Shown: positions 16,922 to 26,775, counted from the stretch's first letter. The stretch: DNA of 64,000 nucleotides from Natronorubrum aibiense (GCF_009392895.1 NZ_CP045488.1:372001-436000); one strand, 5' to 3'. Made by a program: numbers and translations. The notes: generated by a model from the sequence alone, not told the origin.

Positions 16922-18535
16922 ATGGAAGTCCCGCTCCTCGTGACCGATTTCCTTGACCGGGCGCGCAAGTACTACGGCGACGAAGAAGCGATCGTTGCGA
17001 CGACAGGCGAACGATACACGTACGACGAGTTCGGCGACCGTGCCGACCGACTGTCCGCAGTGTTGCAAGAGCGGGGCATCGAGAAGGGTGACCGCGTGGC
17101 AGTGCTCGACCCCAACACGCACTATCACCTCGAGTCGGCCTACGGGATCATGCAACTCGGTGCCATCCACGCGCCGCTGAACTACCGGCTGACGCCCGAC
17201 GACTACGAGTACATGCTCAACGACGCGGGCATCGACGCCATCATCGCCGACTACGAGTACGCCGAGAACATCGAGGCGATTCGCGACGACGTGCCCACGG
17301 AGACGTTCATCACGAACGACGCCGACGCCGTCGAGGGCGACTGGGAGGACTTCGACGAACTCATCGAGGACGCCGAACCCGACTACGAGCGTCCGGAGAT
17401 GAGCGAAGACGACGTCATCACGATCAACTACACCTCGGGGACGACCGGCGACCCGAAAGGCGTCATGCGAACCCACCGCACCGAGTCGCTGCACGCCCAG
17501 CTCGTGACGATTCACCACGAGATCACCGACGACGACGTCTACCTGTGGACGCTCCCGATGTTCCACGTCAACGGCTGGGGGCACATCTACGCGATCACGG
17601 GCATGGGCGCGAAGCACGTCTGTACCCGCGGCGTCGATGCCGAGCAGATCTTCGCCGACATCGCCGAGGAGGACGTCTCGTTCCTCTGTTGTGCACCGAC
17701 GGTGCTCAGCATGCTCGACGAGTACTACGAGGAACACGACGTTCCGCTCACGGGCGACAACCCAATGCGCGTCACCGCAGCCGGCGCGGCACCGCCTGAA
17801 AGCATCATCGAGACCGTCGAAGAGAAGTTCGGCTGGCACTTCCGCCAGCTCTACGGCGCAACCGAAACCGGCCCACTCATCGGCACCTCGGCGACTCGCC
17901 GCCTGATCGACGAGGACAGCGAGCGCCGCTTCGCGCTCAAAAAGCGCCAGGGCATCGCCCCGCTGGCGACCCAGGTGGAAGTCGTCGACGAGGACGGCAA
18001 CGAGGTTCCGTGGGACAACGAGACGATCGGCGAGATCCTCGTCCGTGGCAACCAGGTCATGGAGGGCTACTGGGAGAAACCCGAGGAGACCGACGAAGCG
18101 TTCAACGACAAACGCGACGGCTGGTTCCACACCGGCGACCTGGCCGTCGTCAACGAAGACGGCATGATTGCCATCCAGGACCGCGAGAAGGACATCATCA
18201 TCTCCGGCGGGGAAAACATCTCGAGCATCGAACTCGAGGACACGCTGTTCGACCACGACGCAGTCGCTGACGTGGCCGTCATCCCGTCCCCGAGCGAGAA
18301 GTGGGGCGAGACGCCGAAGGCGTTCGTCGTCCCCTCGAACGACGACCCCGAGAATCCGCCCGTCTCGCCGGACGAACTGACGGCCTTTACCCGCAACAAG
18401 CTCGCGGGCTACAAGGTCGTCCACCGCGTCGAGTTCGTCGACGAACTGCCGAAGACGGCGACCGGGAAGATCCAAAAGTACGAACTCCGCGAGCAGGAGT
18501 GGGACGAAGAAGAGAGCATGGTCGGCCAGGGATAA
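16922..18535 (+). CDS. AMP-forming acyl-CoA synthetase (fatty-acid ligase type)
   Basis: A 537-residue ANL-superfamily enzyme that adenylates a carboxylic acid and transfers it to CoA. The P-loop is YTSGTTGDPKG near residue 169, then YGATETGP near 313, the hinge/catalytic Asp in GWFHTGDLA near 400, and the C-terminal Lys in PKTATGKIQKYELR near 516. Length and motifs match medium/long-chain acyl-CoA ligases such as AlkK and FadD; exact chain length cannot be read. The ATG sits just behind the predicted TSS. The neighbouring operator suggests dedicated regulation, perhaps by fatty acids. Confidence 0.85.
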   Translation: MEVPLLVTDFLDRARKYYGDEEAIVATTGERYTYDEFGDRADRLSAVLQERGIEKGDRVAVLDPNTHYHLESAYGIMQLGAIHAPLNYRLTPDDYEYMLNDAGIDAIIADYEYAENIEAIRDDVPTETFITNDADAVEGDWEDFDELIEDAEPDYERPEMSEDDVITINYTSGTTGDPKGVMRTHRTESLHAQLVTIHHEITDDDVYLWTLPMFHVNGWGHIYAITGMGAKHVCTRGVDAEQIFADIAEEDVSFLCCAPTVLSMLDEYYEEHDVPLTGDNPMRVTAAGAAPPESIIETVEEKFGWHFRQLYGATETGPLIGTSATRRLIDEDSERRFALKKRQGIAPLATQVEVVDEDGNEVPWDNETIGEILVRGNQVMEGYWEKPEETDEAFNDKRDGWFHTGDLAVVNEDGMIAIQDREKDIIISGGENISSIELEDTLFDHDAVADVAVIPSPSEKWGETPKAFVVPSNDDPENPPVSPDELTAFTRNKLAGYKVVHRVEFVDELPKTATGKIQKYELREQEWDEEESMVGQG

Positions 18536-19104
18536 CGCCGCACCCGAACGAGCCAGGCCGACCGCTTGGCCGGCCGTCGAATCGCCGCCATAGGTAACTG
18601 CCGTCCGTTTTTTACCGCGACCGTCGCCGTGTCGCTCGAGTGTGTCCCACGGCGCAAGTGACTGGAAACGCGTCCGATAGCCGATAGACGACGCGGACAC
18701 CCGTGCATATCGAATGCCACTGAGATGGAGTGCTGGCGTCACTGCCGATCACCGACCCTGCCGCCCGTGCTCGGGACCGCAGACACTCACGCAGGACGAT
18801 CGCGTGAACTCTCTGGTAACGCGACGGGTCAACCCCTCTCGATTGACCCGAGATGATCGGTACGTGCTCGCGTTCAGCGACAGCCCAACAGAGAGCCACC
18901 TATTCGGAAGCCACCGGTTTTTGATATCGCAGTATGAGATTTATTCCAGAGCAGTACCGGCGCGCGAGTGTCGACACACAGCGCCGACAGCCCTGCATCC
19001 GGACAAACCGAGACGGATACGCGCGAGAACCGTATCACAACTCGACATCAACCCACCAGCGGCGGGGTCACGACGTTTTTACGTATCCACCAGCTATCAC
19101 GCCT
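18536..19104. other. 569-base region without a convincing gene
   Basis: Between the acyl-CoA ligase and rio2. It contains a T6 tract at 18608-18613 and a GGCCGACC/TTGGCCGG palindromic stretch near 18558-18581. Open frames present are out of line with codon use. The last 40 bases supply the rio2 start region. I see nothing else. Confidence 0.55.
18597..18613 (+). terminator. T-rich terminator candidate after the acyl-CoA ligase
   Basis: A run of six T follows a GC-rich segment about 70 bases after the stop codon, a usual archaeal termination pattern. Confidence 0.4.
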
Positions 19105-20016
19105 ATGGTGCGGAACGTCGCCGGATTACTTCCGGAACTCGAGGCCGAAGACTTCTATCTCCTTTCAGGGGTCGAACAGGGGATGCGCTTTTCGGAGTGG
19201 GTCCAGCGGGAGAAACTCCCGAAGTTCTCCGGCCTGACCGAAGAGGAGGTCGACTACCGACTCGAGCGCTGTCTCAAGCGCGGGTTAGTCGAAAAGAAAA
19301 CGATCCAGTACGAAGGGTACACTCTCCAGTTCGAGGGGTACGACGTCCTCGCGTTGCGATCGCTCGTCGAGCGGGACACGATCAGCGAGTTCGGCTCGCC
19401 GCTTGGCGTCGGCAAAGAGAGCGACGTCTACGAAGTCCGCTCGTACAAGCCGTTCGCTCTGAAGTACCACCGCGAGGGGTATACGAACTTCCGGGAAGTC
19501 CACAAGGAACGCGACTATACGTCGGACAACGAGCACGTCTCCTGGATGTACACTGCCCGGAAAGCCGCCGAACGAGAGTACGACATCCTCGAGACGCTGT
19601 ATCCGGACGTCTCGGTCCCGCGGCCGATCGACCAGAACCGCCACGCGATCGTCATGGAGAAGATGGACGGCGTCGAACTCTCACGGACGAGACTCACCAA
19701 CGATCAGGTGCTCGGCGTGCTCGACTTGCTCGTCGACGAGGTCGCGCTCGCCTACGCGAACGGCTACGTCCACGCGGACATGAGCGAGTACAACGTCTTC
19801 GTCAACGAGGCGGGCGTAAAGATTTTTGACTGGCCACAGGCGATTCCGACCGACCACGAGAACGCAACCGAGTTCCTCCGGCGTGATCTGACGAATATTC
19901 TGGGGTATTTCCGTCGGAAGTACCCCCAGCACGTTCCCGAGGACATCGACACCGACGAACTGGCGGCGGCGATCGAAACCGACTCGTTCGACAGCGTCCT
20001 GGACGCCCGTCCGTGA
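19105..20016 (+). CDS. rio2: Rio2-type serine protein kinase (ribosome maturation)
   Basis: A 303-residue RIO2 kinase. An N-terminal winged-helix domain (residues 1-85) is followed by the kinase fold, with nucleotide loop GVGKESDVYEVRSY near residue 105, the hinge IVMEKMDGVEL, catalytic VHADMSEYNVF near 225 and metal-binding IFDWPQAI near 248. RIO2 acts in late maturation of the small ribosomal subunit. The ATG at 19105 gives the standard family start (VRNVAGLLPELEAEDF); frames upstream carry no such conservation. Confidence 0.92.
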   Translation: MVRNVAGLLPELEAEDFYLLSGVEQGMRFSEWVQREKLPKFSGLTEEEVDYRLERCLKRGLVEKKTIQYEGYTLQFEGYDVLALRSLVERDTISEFGSPLGVGKESDVYEVRSYKPFALKYHREGYTNFREVHKERDYTSDNEHVSWMYTARKAAEREYDILETLYPDVSVPRPIDQNRHAIVMEKMDGVELSRTRLTNDQVLGVLDLLVDEVALAYANGYVHADMSEYNVFVNEAGVKIFDWPQAIPTDHENATEFLRRDLTNILGYFRRKYPQHVPEDIDTDELAAAIETDSFDSVLDARP

Positions 20017-20464
20017 CAGTTCCCCCGACTGAGGTCGCGACAGTTCTCTCGTCGGAGCGTGTCGGTGGTGACTGGTTGCGATACTGAATCGATTCACACT
20101 CGCGACGTATCGTGCGATTAAGTGTGCAATGACGATCAGTGGCCACTACAGCTCCCGGTTTTGCGAGCCTCGGTGTCCAACGAACGACTCCGCGGCCGAT
20201 TCGATCCGATCAAACGCTCGAGAGCGGCCAGTACGGGTACAGAGCAGGTAGTCGCGCCATCTCGTGTCGATCGCGACCCGGTCGGTCGATCCGCAGTACA
20301 TTCTATAGTGCTATATGAAATAGCGAAGTAGTGGGGATGCAGGCGAATGTTCGACGCAGGCGAGGTGTTGACCGCTCGAGTGGACAGTGATGTTCGTTCG
20401 ACCGTACTGTCTCCCTCGCCGACGGATGGTGGGTTTCATTCTGTTCGGGACCGTAGCAAATACT
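20017..20464. other. 448-base region without a convincing gene
   Basis: Between rio2 and a membrane-protein gene. It is spacer-like in composition, has a short stem GCTAT/ATAGC at 20310-20324 and no RNA-gene signature that I recognise. The promoter of the following gene should lie in the last 60 bases. Confidence 0.5.
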
Positions 20465-20998
20465 ATGGGAGATAATACCACACACGAACTCGACAGCGTC
20501 GGGGTCTGGGGTGGTGGCTTCACCGGCGGACTGGTCGGCGGCATCGCCATGGGACTGGTCCTACACCTCGGTGCGAACCAGATCGAACTGCTCGGTGGTC
20601 TCGTCCCCGGCAGCGAAACGGCGCTCGCCGCCGGCTGGACGTTTCACCTGATCATCAGCGTCCTGTTCGGGCTGTTGTTTGCAGCGCTCGCCTCGAGGGA
20701 TGTGGTTCAGGAACTGGTCGAGACGTTCACCGACTACGTGATCGTCGGTCTGGCGTTCGGGGCGCTCCTCGGGCTCTTTGCCGGCGGCGTGTTGTTCCCG
20801 GTGGCGATGGCAGGCGCCGGCGTAGAGACGTTGCCGCTTCCGTTCTTGCCGCTTCCCGGTATGGCAGGCGAGTTAGTCAGTGCGCTGTTGTTCGCGCTCG
20901 GCCACCTCGTCTACGGGCTGGTTCTCGGGGCTGTCTTCGCGGCGATCAACGGCGTGACGCCGGCGGCTGTCGAGCGACGGGTGCCGCTCGAGCGGTAG
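20465..20998 (+). CDS. Four-helix membrane protein of unknown function
   Basis: A 177-residue protein with four hydrophobic segments (about 18-38, 55-78, 90-115 and 140-165). It is Gly- and Leu-rich, with repeated small-residue packing motifs. No catalytic or binding motif is seen. It is likely conserved in haloarchaea, where similar 4-TM proteins are annotated as hypothetical. The ATG at 20465 starts the clearly conserved-looking part; the upstream extension is not. Confidence 0.6.
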   Translation: MGDNTTHELDSVGVWGGGFTGGLVGGIAMGLVLHLGANQIELLGGLVPGSETALAAGWTFHLIISVLFGLLFAALASRDVVQELVETFTDYVIVGLAFGALLGLFAGGVLFPVAMAGAGVETLPLPFLPLPGMAGELVSALLFALGHLVYGLVLGAVFAAINGVTPAAVERRVPLER

Positions 20999-21055
20999 GC
21001 CTCACGCGCACAGCACTCGAGTTGTTTTGACAGTCGGTCCGGGAGTTCGAAGGCC

Positions 21056-21212
21056 TTATACTCGAGAGTTGGATAGATGGTCGTAGACTCGCTGGGTCGC
21101 GGGCGTCAGCGGGCACCTGCGCAGCACGTCTCTGTGCTACAGGTCGGGATGTGATCCGCGGGGCATGGCCCCGGTCAGGATTGAACCAAGAAACGCCCGC
21201 GGGTGAACATCA
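21056..21212 (+). promoter_or_regulatory. Promoter and structured leader of the L15e gene
   Basis: A CTTATA box at about 21055-21062 predicts a start near 21083. That leaves a leader of about 130 bases, long for haloarchaea. Inside it are two perfect short hairpins: AGCAC/GTGCT at 21123-21138 (6-base loop) and CGGGGC/GCCCCG at 21159-21173 (3-base loop). Confidence 0.5.
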
Positions 21213-21803
21213 ATGGCAAAAAGCTTCTACTCCCATATCAAGGACGCATGGAAGGACCCCGACGACGGCAAGCTCGGGGAACTGCAGTGGCAGCGAAAAC
21301 AGGAATGGCGCAAGCAGGGTGCGATCGAACGCATCGAGCGACCCACCCGCCTCGACAAAGCACGCGAACTCGGCTACAAAGCCAAACAGGGCATCGTCGT
21401 GACCCGCGTATCGGTCCGCAAAGGGACCGCCCGGAAGGAGCGCTTTACGGCCGGTCGCCGAACGAAGCGCCAGGGTGTCAACCGCATCGGGCGGCGCAAG
21501 AACATCCAGCGCATCGGTGAGGAGCGCGTCTCCCGAAAGTACCCTAACCTGCGGGTGCTCAACAGCTACTGGGTCGGTGAAGACGGCTCGCAGAAGTGGT
21601 TCGAAGTGATCCTCGTCGATCCGAACCACCCCGCAATCGAGAACGACGACGACCTGAACTGGATCTGTGACAGCGCACACCAGAACCGCGCGTTCCGCGG
21701 TCTGACCAACGCCGGTAAAGCCAACCGCGGACTCAACAACCGCGGCAAAGGTGCCGAGAAGGTCCGGCCGTCTAACAACGGCGGTCAGGGTCGCGCGAAG
21801 TAA
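21213..21803 (+). CDS. rpl15e: 50S ribosomal protein L15e
   Basis: A 196-residue basic-acidic ribosomal protein of the large subunit. Family signatures include the [14 protein letters not shown] start, [26 protein letters not shown] and the C-terminal [19 protein letters not shown]. It is monocistronic with its own long leader. Length is normal for archaeal L15e. Confidence 0.97.
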   Translation: MAKSFYSHIKDAWKDPDDGKLGELQWQRKQEWRKQGAIERIERPTRLDKARELGYKAKQGIVVTRVSVRKGTARKERFTAGRRTKRQGVNRIGRRKNIQRIGEERVSRKYPNLRVLNSYWVGEDGSQKWFEVILVDPNHPAIENDDDLNWICDSAHQNRAFRGLTNAGKANRGLNNRGKGAEKVRPSNNGGQGRAK

Positions 21804-21826
21804 CCCCGTTCGACTACCCAGATTCG

Positions 21827-21832
21827 TTTTTT
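21827..21832 (+). terminator. T6 terminator candidate after L15e
   Basis: Six consecutive T follow the L15e stop by 23 bases, the usual archaeal poly-T termination signal. Confidence 0.45.
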
Positions 21833-21946
21833 CGACTCGAGTCCTCGAGCCGTGCGTACGTCGCGCTCGGCTTTTGACCCCCAGTCGATCAGACGGCCGC
21901 CCCAGCGGCCGGAGATTTATTTCATCCGCCGGTGTAGTCGGAAGAC

Positions 21947-22381
21947 ATGGTAGACCACGTTCTCGTCCCAGTGGACAACTCGGCGCAATCGATGAACGCA
22001 CTCGAGTTCGCCTGTACGGAGTTCGCCGACGCCACGATCACGGCACTCCACGTCCTCGATCCCGGCGACTTCTACGGCGCGACGGGGATCGAAGGCGGGG
22101 CGATGGCGAACTACGAGGAGATCCAGAAACACCACGAGAATCGAGCCGAAGAACTCCTCGAGCAGGCGCGTACGCGGGCAGACGACTACGACGTCGAGAT
22201 CGAGACAGACCACGTCATCGGCAGCATTTCACGTTCGATCGTCGACTACGCCGACGAACACGGGGTCGATCTGATCGCAATCGGGAGCCACGGTCGGACG
22301 GGTGCGAGTCGCATTCTCCTCGGCAGCGTCGCCGAGAAAGTGGCTCGGCGCTCTCCGGTACCGGTGACAATCGTTCGGTGA
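21947..22381 (+). CDS. Universal stress protein (UspA family)
   Basis: A 144-residue single-domain Usp with a VLVPVDNSAQS N-terminus and the ATP-binding signature GSHGRTGASRILLGSVAEKV near residues 110-131. It is likely a dimer. The role is stress-related nucleotide-dependent signalling in general; no specific partner is evident. It is one of three Usp genes in the window. Confidence 0.85.
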   Translation: MVDHVLVPVDNSAQSMNALEFACTEFADATITALHVLDPGDFYGATGIEGGAMANYEEIQKHHENRAEELLEQARTRADDYDVEIETDHVIGSISRSIVDYADEHGVDLIAIGSHGRTGASRILLGSVAEKVARRSPVPVTIVR

Positions 22382-22497
22382 GCATCGCCACGATACTGCC
22401 GTGGCCGAACCGACGCGCTGTGTACGTACCTGCGTGTCCGTTTCTCACAGAGGACCACATACGAACGGTCAGGAGCGGATCGTCCCTCACAGCGTAT

Positions 22498-22927
22498 ATG
22501 ACCGACGCCGACACGCAGGTCGCACTCGTCTGCGTGCAAAACGCCGGCCGAAGCCAGATGGCGACTGCCTACGCCGAACGCGAGCGCAACGCACCCGGGC
22601 TCACCGAAGACGTAGCGATTCACACCAGCGGGACACACCCTGCAGACGCCGTTCACGACGTCGTTCGTGAAGCAATGCGCGAAGACGGGATCGACATCTC
22701 CGACCGCAAACCCCAGACGATCGCTCCGGAGACCCTCGAGGCCTGTGACTACGTCGCGACGATGGGCTGTTCGACGCTCGACCTCGAGGCCGACACCGAC
22801 GTCCGCGACTGGGAAGCTGCCGGACCCACACGGAGAAGACCTCGAGATGGTTCGAGAGATCCGCAGGGACGTGAAAACGCGGGTCGAGGCACTATTCGAC
22901 GAAATCGAGTCGGCGCGAGCCGACTAG
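22498..22927 (+). pseudogene. Low-molecular-weight phosphatase/arsenate reductase-like gene, frameshifted
   Basis: The frame from ATG 22498 has the LMW-PTP loop VCVQNAGRSQMA (Cys-x5-Arg) near residue 16, then ISDRKPQTI and CDYVATMGCS, typical of ArsC-type phosphatases. After VRDWE (about 22815) the expected LPDPHGEDLEMVREIRRDV continues in the +1 frame and ends at 22927. One extra base at about 22813-22816 separates the two. Without it the protein would have about 142 residues, normal for the family. It could be a natural loss-of-function or a sequencing error. The role would be arsenate or phosphotyrosine reduction/dephosphorylation. Confidence 0.8.
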
Positions 22928-23004
22928 AGCGTGTCATACAAGCAATTCGAAAAAGGTACCGCGCGACCGCGTGTGGTTATGAAACTACGGGCTCGAGTCG
23001 CGGT

Positions 23005-23454
23005 TTAGGCCGAAACGGTGTGACTCTCCTGTTCGGACTCCGAGGAGCGCATGTCCAGATCGGCCCGAAGCGCTTCGATGGCGTCCTCAGGATCCGTTTC
23101 GGAGTCGAAGACTCGATCGAAGCCCATCTCCCGGAAGAATCTCCGGGTTTCCTCGAAGTCGTCCTGTCCGACGGCGAGGTTGCCGCCGATATAGGTCGTG
23201 ACGTCCTCGAGACCGGCATCGATGATCTTCTGGTGGAAGCCCTCACAGTCCTGTTTCGCGTGACCGTAGAGGGAGGAAACGAGTACAGCCTCGGCGTCGT
23301 GAGCCGTTGCGGCGTCGACGAACTCTTCCTGGGAGCTCTGCACTCCGAGGTTGACAACGTCGAAGCCGGCTGCCTCAAACGCCTGTTCCAGGATGGTGAT
23401 CCCGACGACGTGTGCGTCGGAGCCGATCACGCCGAGGATGACTGTCTTCGTCAT
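23005..23454 (-). CDS. mamA: Methylaspartate (glutamate) mutase subunit S
   Basis: A 149-residue cobalamin-binding subunit. The DxHxxG signature is SDAHVVG near residue 12, and VSSLYGH and YIGGNLAVG also match glutamate mutase S rather than methylmalonyl-CoA mutase. The holoenzyme converts glutamate to 3-methylaspartate, first step of the methylaspartate cycle used by many haloarchaea to assimilate acetate. Subunit E and the other cycle genes are not next to it here. The ATG at 23454 is leaderless-like, 4 bases after the predicted TSS. Confidence 0.87.
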   Translation of the reverse strand: MTKTVILGVIGSDAHVVGITILEQAFEAAGFDVVNLGVQSSQEEFVDAATAHDAEAVLVSSLYGHAKQDCEGFHQKIIDAGLEDVTTYIGGNLAVGQDDFEETRRFFREMGFDRVFDSETDPEDAIEALRADLDMRSSESEQESHTVSA

Positions 23455-23483
23455 GGTCGTACTACCACCAACAGCGAGGAGCA

Positions 23484-23491
23484 CTATAAAC
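23484..23491 (-). promoter_or_regulatory. TATA box of mamA
   Basis: On the reverse strand the box reads GTTTATAG. Transcription should start near 23458, a few bases before the ATG, giving an almost leaderless mRNA. A-T-rich DNA continues to 23510. Confidence 0.55.
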
Positions 23492-23688
23492 CTAATGATT
23501 AATAATGTGGTAGTGTTTCACATGGTCTTTTATACAGAATGTCTCAGACCCGCACCAGTCGACGGGAGCGAGTTGTCGCCGACCGTCATACACACACCAT
23601 CGCACGACGGCCGTACGATGAGCGTATCCCCATTTCAGCTGTTGCTATCGCTCGCTCGAGTCGAACTGAGAGAAAGCGCGTCGAACGA

Positions 23689-24399
23689 TCAGACGGTCGT
23701 CAGCGCGCCGACCGGCGCGTCGGTGTGGTTGCGAGCACGCTCGATGCCGTCTTCGCCAGCGGCGATGAGTGCGAAGACGCCGGCAACCTCCGCGTCGGCG
23801 GTGTCAACGATATCGAGCAGGAGTTCCTGCGTCTCGCCCGAGCGGATGAGGTCGTCGACGACGAGTACCGACTCGCCGGTGTCGATGGCCGATCGAGGGA
23901 GGTAGTAAGTGAGTTCGATTCCGGACTGGAGTCGCTCGCGCGCTTCGATGAACTCCTCGACGGCGGTCTCCTTGCGTTTTTTCGCGTAGGCACACCGCGT
24001 CCCGTAGTAACTCGCGAGCGAGGCGGCGAGCGTGATGCCGTCCGTCGCGGCGGTCAGCACTACGTCGGGACGGTCGAAATCGAACCCGTTCGCAACGACG
24101 GGGGCGACGAGGTCGAGAAACGGCTGGTCGAAGACAGTCGCGGAGTTGTCGACGTATCCCTCCTCGTCGACGCGAATACGTGACTCGAGTTCCTTGGCCA
24201 ACGCCTCCCGGCCGAGGTCCTCGACGACCTCGCGCGCGCGATCCGCGCCCGGCAGCACGTGACCGTTGACGTACCGGTTGAGATCGCCCGCTGGGAGCGC
24301 CGTCGTCTCGGCGAGTTCGTCGTACGTTCGTGTCTCCTTTAACATCCGCAACACGTCGACGGCCCGCAACTGCAGGGCAGCCTTCTCTGCTCTGTTCAT
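23689..24399 (-). CDS. gfcR: PRTase-domain transcription regulator (GfcR type)
   Basis: A 236-residue protein. The N-terminus has a helix-turn-helix-like part (LKETRTYDELAETTALPAGDLNRYV) and the C-terminus a PRTase fold with SVLVVDDLIRSGETQELL. This fusion matches GfcR, the haloarchaeal activator of glycolysis genes that senses phosphorylated intermediates without being a true transferase. The alternative is orotate PRTase-like enzyme; real pyrE is present at 26776. The start ATG 24399 gives the compact form. Confidence 0.75.
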   Translation of the reverse strand: MNRAEKAALQLRAVDVLRMLKETRTYDELAETTALPAGDLNRYVNGHVLPGADRAREVVEDLGREALAKELESRIRVDEEGYVDNSATVFDQPFLDLVAPVVANGFDFDRPDVVLTAATDGITLAASLASYYGTRCAYAKKRKETAVEEFIEARERLQSGIELTYYLPRSAIDTGESVLVVDDLIRSGETQELLLDIVDTADAEVAGVFALIAAGEDGIERARNHTDAPVGALTTV

Positions 24400-24561
24400 A
24401 CAGGTATGCACGATTCCGCAACTATGGATATTTCGATTGTAAAAGTGAGAGATATTACCACAAACATGGATTGGGCGTCGACAGTCGGGTCGAGACGGTC
24501 ACAAGCGATCGACAGTCACAGACGACGGTCGAACGCGAAAAACGGGCTCGAGCGGTCGTGT

Positions 24562-26505
24562 TCAGTCCTGCAGGAAGTCCGGCTCCGTTCGCTGCTCGTC
24601 GCGTTCGGCCTCGAGGTGGGCCTTGAACGCGTCGATCTCGACGTCGTACTCCTGATCCTCGAAGCGGTCGCGCACCGAGATGTTGCCGGCTTCTTCCTCG
24701 TTGTCGCCGACGATGATCTGGTAGGGCACGCGGTCGTCGTGGGCAGCACGGATCTTTCGCTCGAGCGTCGAGTCGCGGTCGTCGACTTCGACGCGGAAGT
24801 CGTCGAAGTCGTTTGCGACCCGGTGGGCGTAGCCGAGGTTGTTATCCGAGATGGGCAGCACACGGACCTGTTCGGGCGCGAGCCACAGCGGGAAGCGACC
24901 CTCGTAGTGCTCGATGAGCATCATGAAGAACCGTTCGTAGCTGCCATAGAGTGCGCGGTGGATCATCACTGGCTCGTGCTCTTCGTTGTCCTCGCCGACG
25001 TAGGAGAGGTCGAACCGGTCGGGCATGTTGAAGTCCAGTTGGACCGTCGGCCCGTCCCACGAGCGGCCGATGGCGTCCTCGAACGCGAAGTCGATCTTCG
25101 GCCCGTAGAACGCGCCGTCGCCCTCCTCGATTTCGTACTCGAGGTTGCGCTTCTCGAGGACGTTCTCGAGTTGTTCTTCCGCGTGTTCCCAGATCTCGTC
25201 GGAGCCGACCGACTTCTCGGGGCGCGTGGCAAGGGCCATCTCGTACTCGAGGTCGAACGTCTCCAGAACCTCCGTGATCATGTCCATGATCTCCTCGACC
25301 TCGCGTTCGATCTGGTCGGGACGGATAAACAGGTGGCCGTCGTCGATCGTAAACGCCCAGACTCGCGAGAGGCCCGACAGTTCGCCGCGCTGTTCTTTGC
25401 GGTAGACTTTCCCGTTCTCGGCGTAGCGGATCGGGAGGTCGCGGTAGCTCCAGGACTGGTCCTGGAAGATGGCGGCGTGGCCGGGACAGTTCATCGGCTT
25501 CAGGCCGAACTCGTCGTCGCCGACGTCGAAGATGAACATGTCGTCGGCGTAGTTCTCGTAGTGGCCCGAGCGGTGCCAGAGGTCCGTCTTGAAGACGTGG
25601 GGCGTCTCGACGTAGTCGTAGCCGGCGTCTTTGTTCAGGTCCTCGACGAAGTCCTCGAGTTCTTTGAGGACCGTCTTCCCCGGCGGGTGATACAGCGGCA
25701 GTCCGGGGCCGGTGACGTCCTGAATCGAGAATAGGTTCATCTCGTTGCCGATCCGGCGGTGGTCGCGCTTTTCAGCTTCCTGCTTGCGCTCTAAGAAGTC
25801 CTCGAGGTCGCTCTCGTCCTCGAAGGCCGTGCCGTAGATGCGCGTCTGCATCGTATTCTCCTCGTCGCCGCGCCAGTAGGCACCGGCGATCTCGAGCAGT
25901 TCGACGGCACCGATCTCGCCCGTCGAATCGACGTGCGGACCGGCACAGAGGTCTTCCCACTCGCCCTGTTTGTAGAACGAGACGTGGTCGTTCTCGTCGG
26001 CGAACTCCTCGAGTAACTCGAGTTTGTACGGCTCGTCGGCGAGTCGGTCTTCGGCCTCTTCGATCGAGACGTCCTCGCGTTCGATCTCGTAATCTTCGGC
26101 GATGATATCCTCGATTTCGTCCTCGAGGACGGCGAGGTCTTCCTCGTCGATGTCGAGGTTGTCGAAGTCGTAATAAAAGCCGTCGTCCGTCGGCGGGCCG
26201 ATAGCGAGGTCGACGTCGTCGTAGTGGCGCTCGACGGCCTGCGCGAGACAGTGCGAGGCGGAGTGGCGCATCACACGAAGGTACTCGTCGGACTGATCCG
26301 TCACGATCTCGAGTTCGACGCCGTCGTAGACGGGTGCTTCTTTGGCGACGAGTTCGCCGTCGAGCTTGCCCGCGACCGTGTCACGACCGAGGCCGGGACC
26401 GATCTCGTAGGCACAGTCCTCGACCGTCGATCCGGGATCGACTTCGAGTTCTGATCCGTCTGGCAGTACGACCACGAGTTGCTCCTGTGAATCTGATTCT
26501 GACAT
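24562..26505 (-). CDS. thrS: Threonyl-tRNA synthetase, bacterial-type
   Basis: A 647-residue class II synthetase with an N-terminal TGS domain (1-65), the editing/HxxxH domain ([17 protein letters not shown] near residue 82), the catalytic core with PLYHPPG and MNCPGH signatures, and the anticodon-binding domain (540-647). The TGS plus N2 editing layout is the bacterial form; archaea of other groups use a different editing domain. It charges tRNA-Thr with threonine. The ATG at 26505 is chosen over a GTG 9 bases upstream. A structured leader precedes it. Confidence 0.95.
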   Translation of the reverse strand: MSESDSQEQLVVVLPDGSELEVDPGSTVEDCAYEIGPGLGRDTVAGKLDGELVAKEAPVYDGVELEIVTDQSDEYLRVMRHSASHCLAQAVERHYDDVDLAIGPPTDDGFYYDFDNLDIDEEDLAVLEDEIEDIIAEDYEIEREDVSIEEAEDRLADEPYKLELLEEFADENDHVSFYKQGEWEDLCAGPHVDSTGEIGAVELLEIAGAYWRGDEENTMQTRIYGTAFEDESDLEDFLERKQEAEKRDHRRIGNEMNLFSIQDVTGPGLPLYHPPGKTVLKELEDFVEDLNKDAGYDYVETPHVFKTDLWHRSGHYENYADDMFIFDVGDDEFGLKPMNCPGHAAIFQDQSWSYRDLPIRYAENGKVYRKEQRGELSGLSRVWAFTIDDGHLFIRPDQIEREVEEIMDMITEVLETFDLEYEMALATRPEKSVGSDEIWEHAEEQLENVLEKRNLEYEIEEGDGAFYGPKIDFAFEDAIGRSWDGPTVQLDFNMPDRFDLSYVGEDNEEHEPVMIHRALYGSYERFFMMLIEHYEGRFPLWLAPEQVRVLPISDNNLGYAHRVANDFDDFRVEVDDRDSTLERKIRAAHDDRVPYQIIVGDNEEEAGNISVRDRFEDQEYDVEIDAFKAHLEAERDEQRTEPDFLQD

Positions 26506-26528
26506 GGATGTCACTCTGGCTGATTAGA

Positions 26529-26567
26529 GAACTTCTGTGAGAAGTTCGGTCGGGCGTCCGCCCAGAC
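26529..26567 (-). promoter_or_regulatory. Two adjacent hairpins in the thrS leader
   Basis: GAACTTCT/AGAAGTTC with a GTG loop occupies 26529-26547 and is a perfect 8-bp stem. A second stem, GGTC..GGGC paired with GCCC..GACC, lies directly upstream (about 26547-26567). They sit 24-62 bases before the thrS start. TATA-like boxes at 26682-26688 or about 26634-26640 would put both hairpins inside the mRNA leader. Confidence 0.5.
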
Positions 26568-26775
26568 CGCTCTGCTGTGCGTCGGTGCCAACACAGCGAG
26601 CGGTAGATGTGGGTTAGAAGCGGGCAAAAGCCCCTGTAAAGCGGACACCTACCATCGTAGCTCTAAATTCTCTCGAGCGGGATAAAAGCCTTCTGATGGT
26701 CTATTTGATCGGTCCGTCGGGCGTCCGCTCGCCGATCAAAACCAGCCTCGATCGGCGTGCCGTCGTGGCGGCTGG

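Noticed and set aside
20017-20464. A non-coding RNA gene between rio2 and the membrane protein
   Set aside because: Only a 5-bp stem is visible and there is no known RNA signature.
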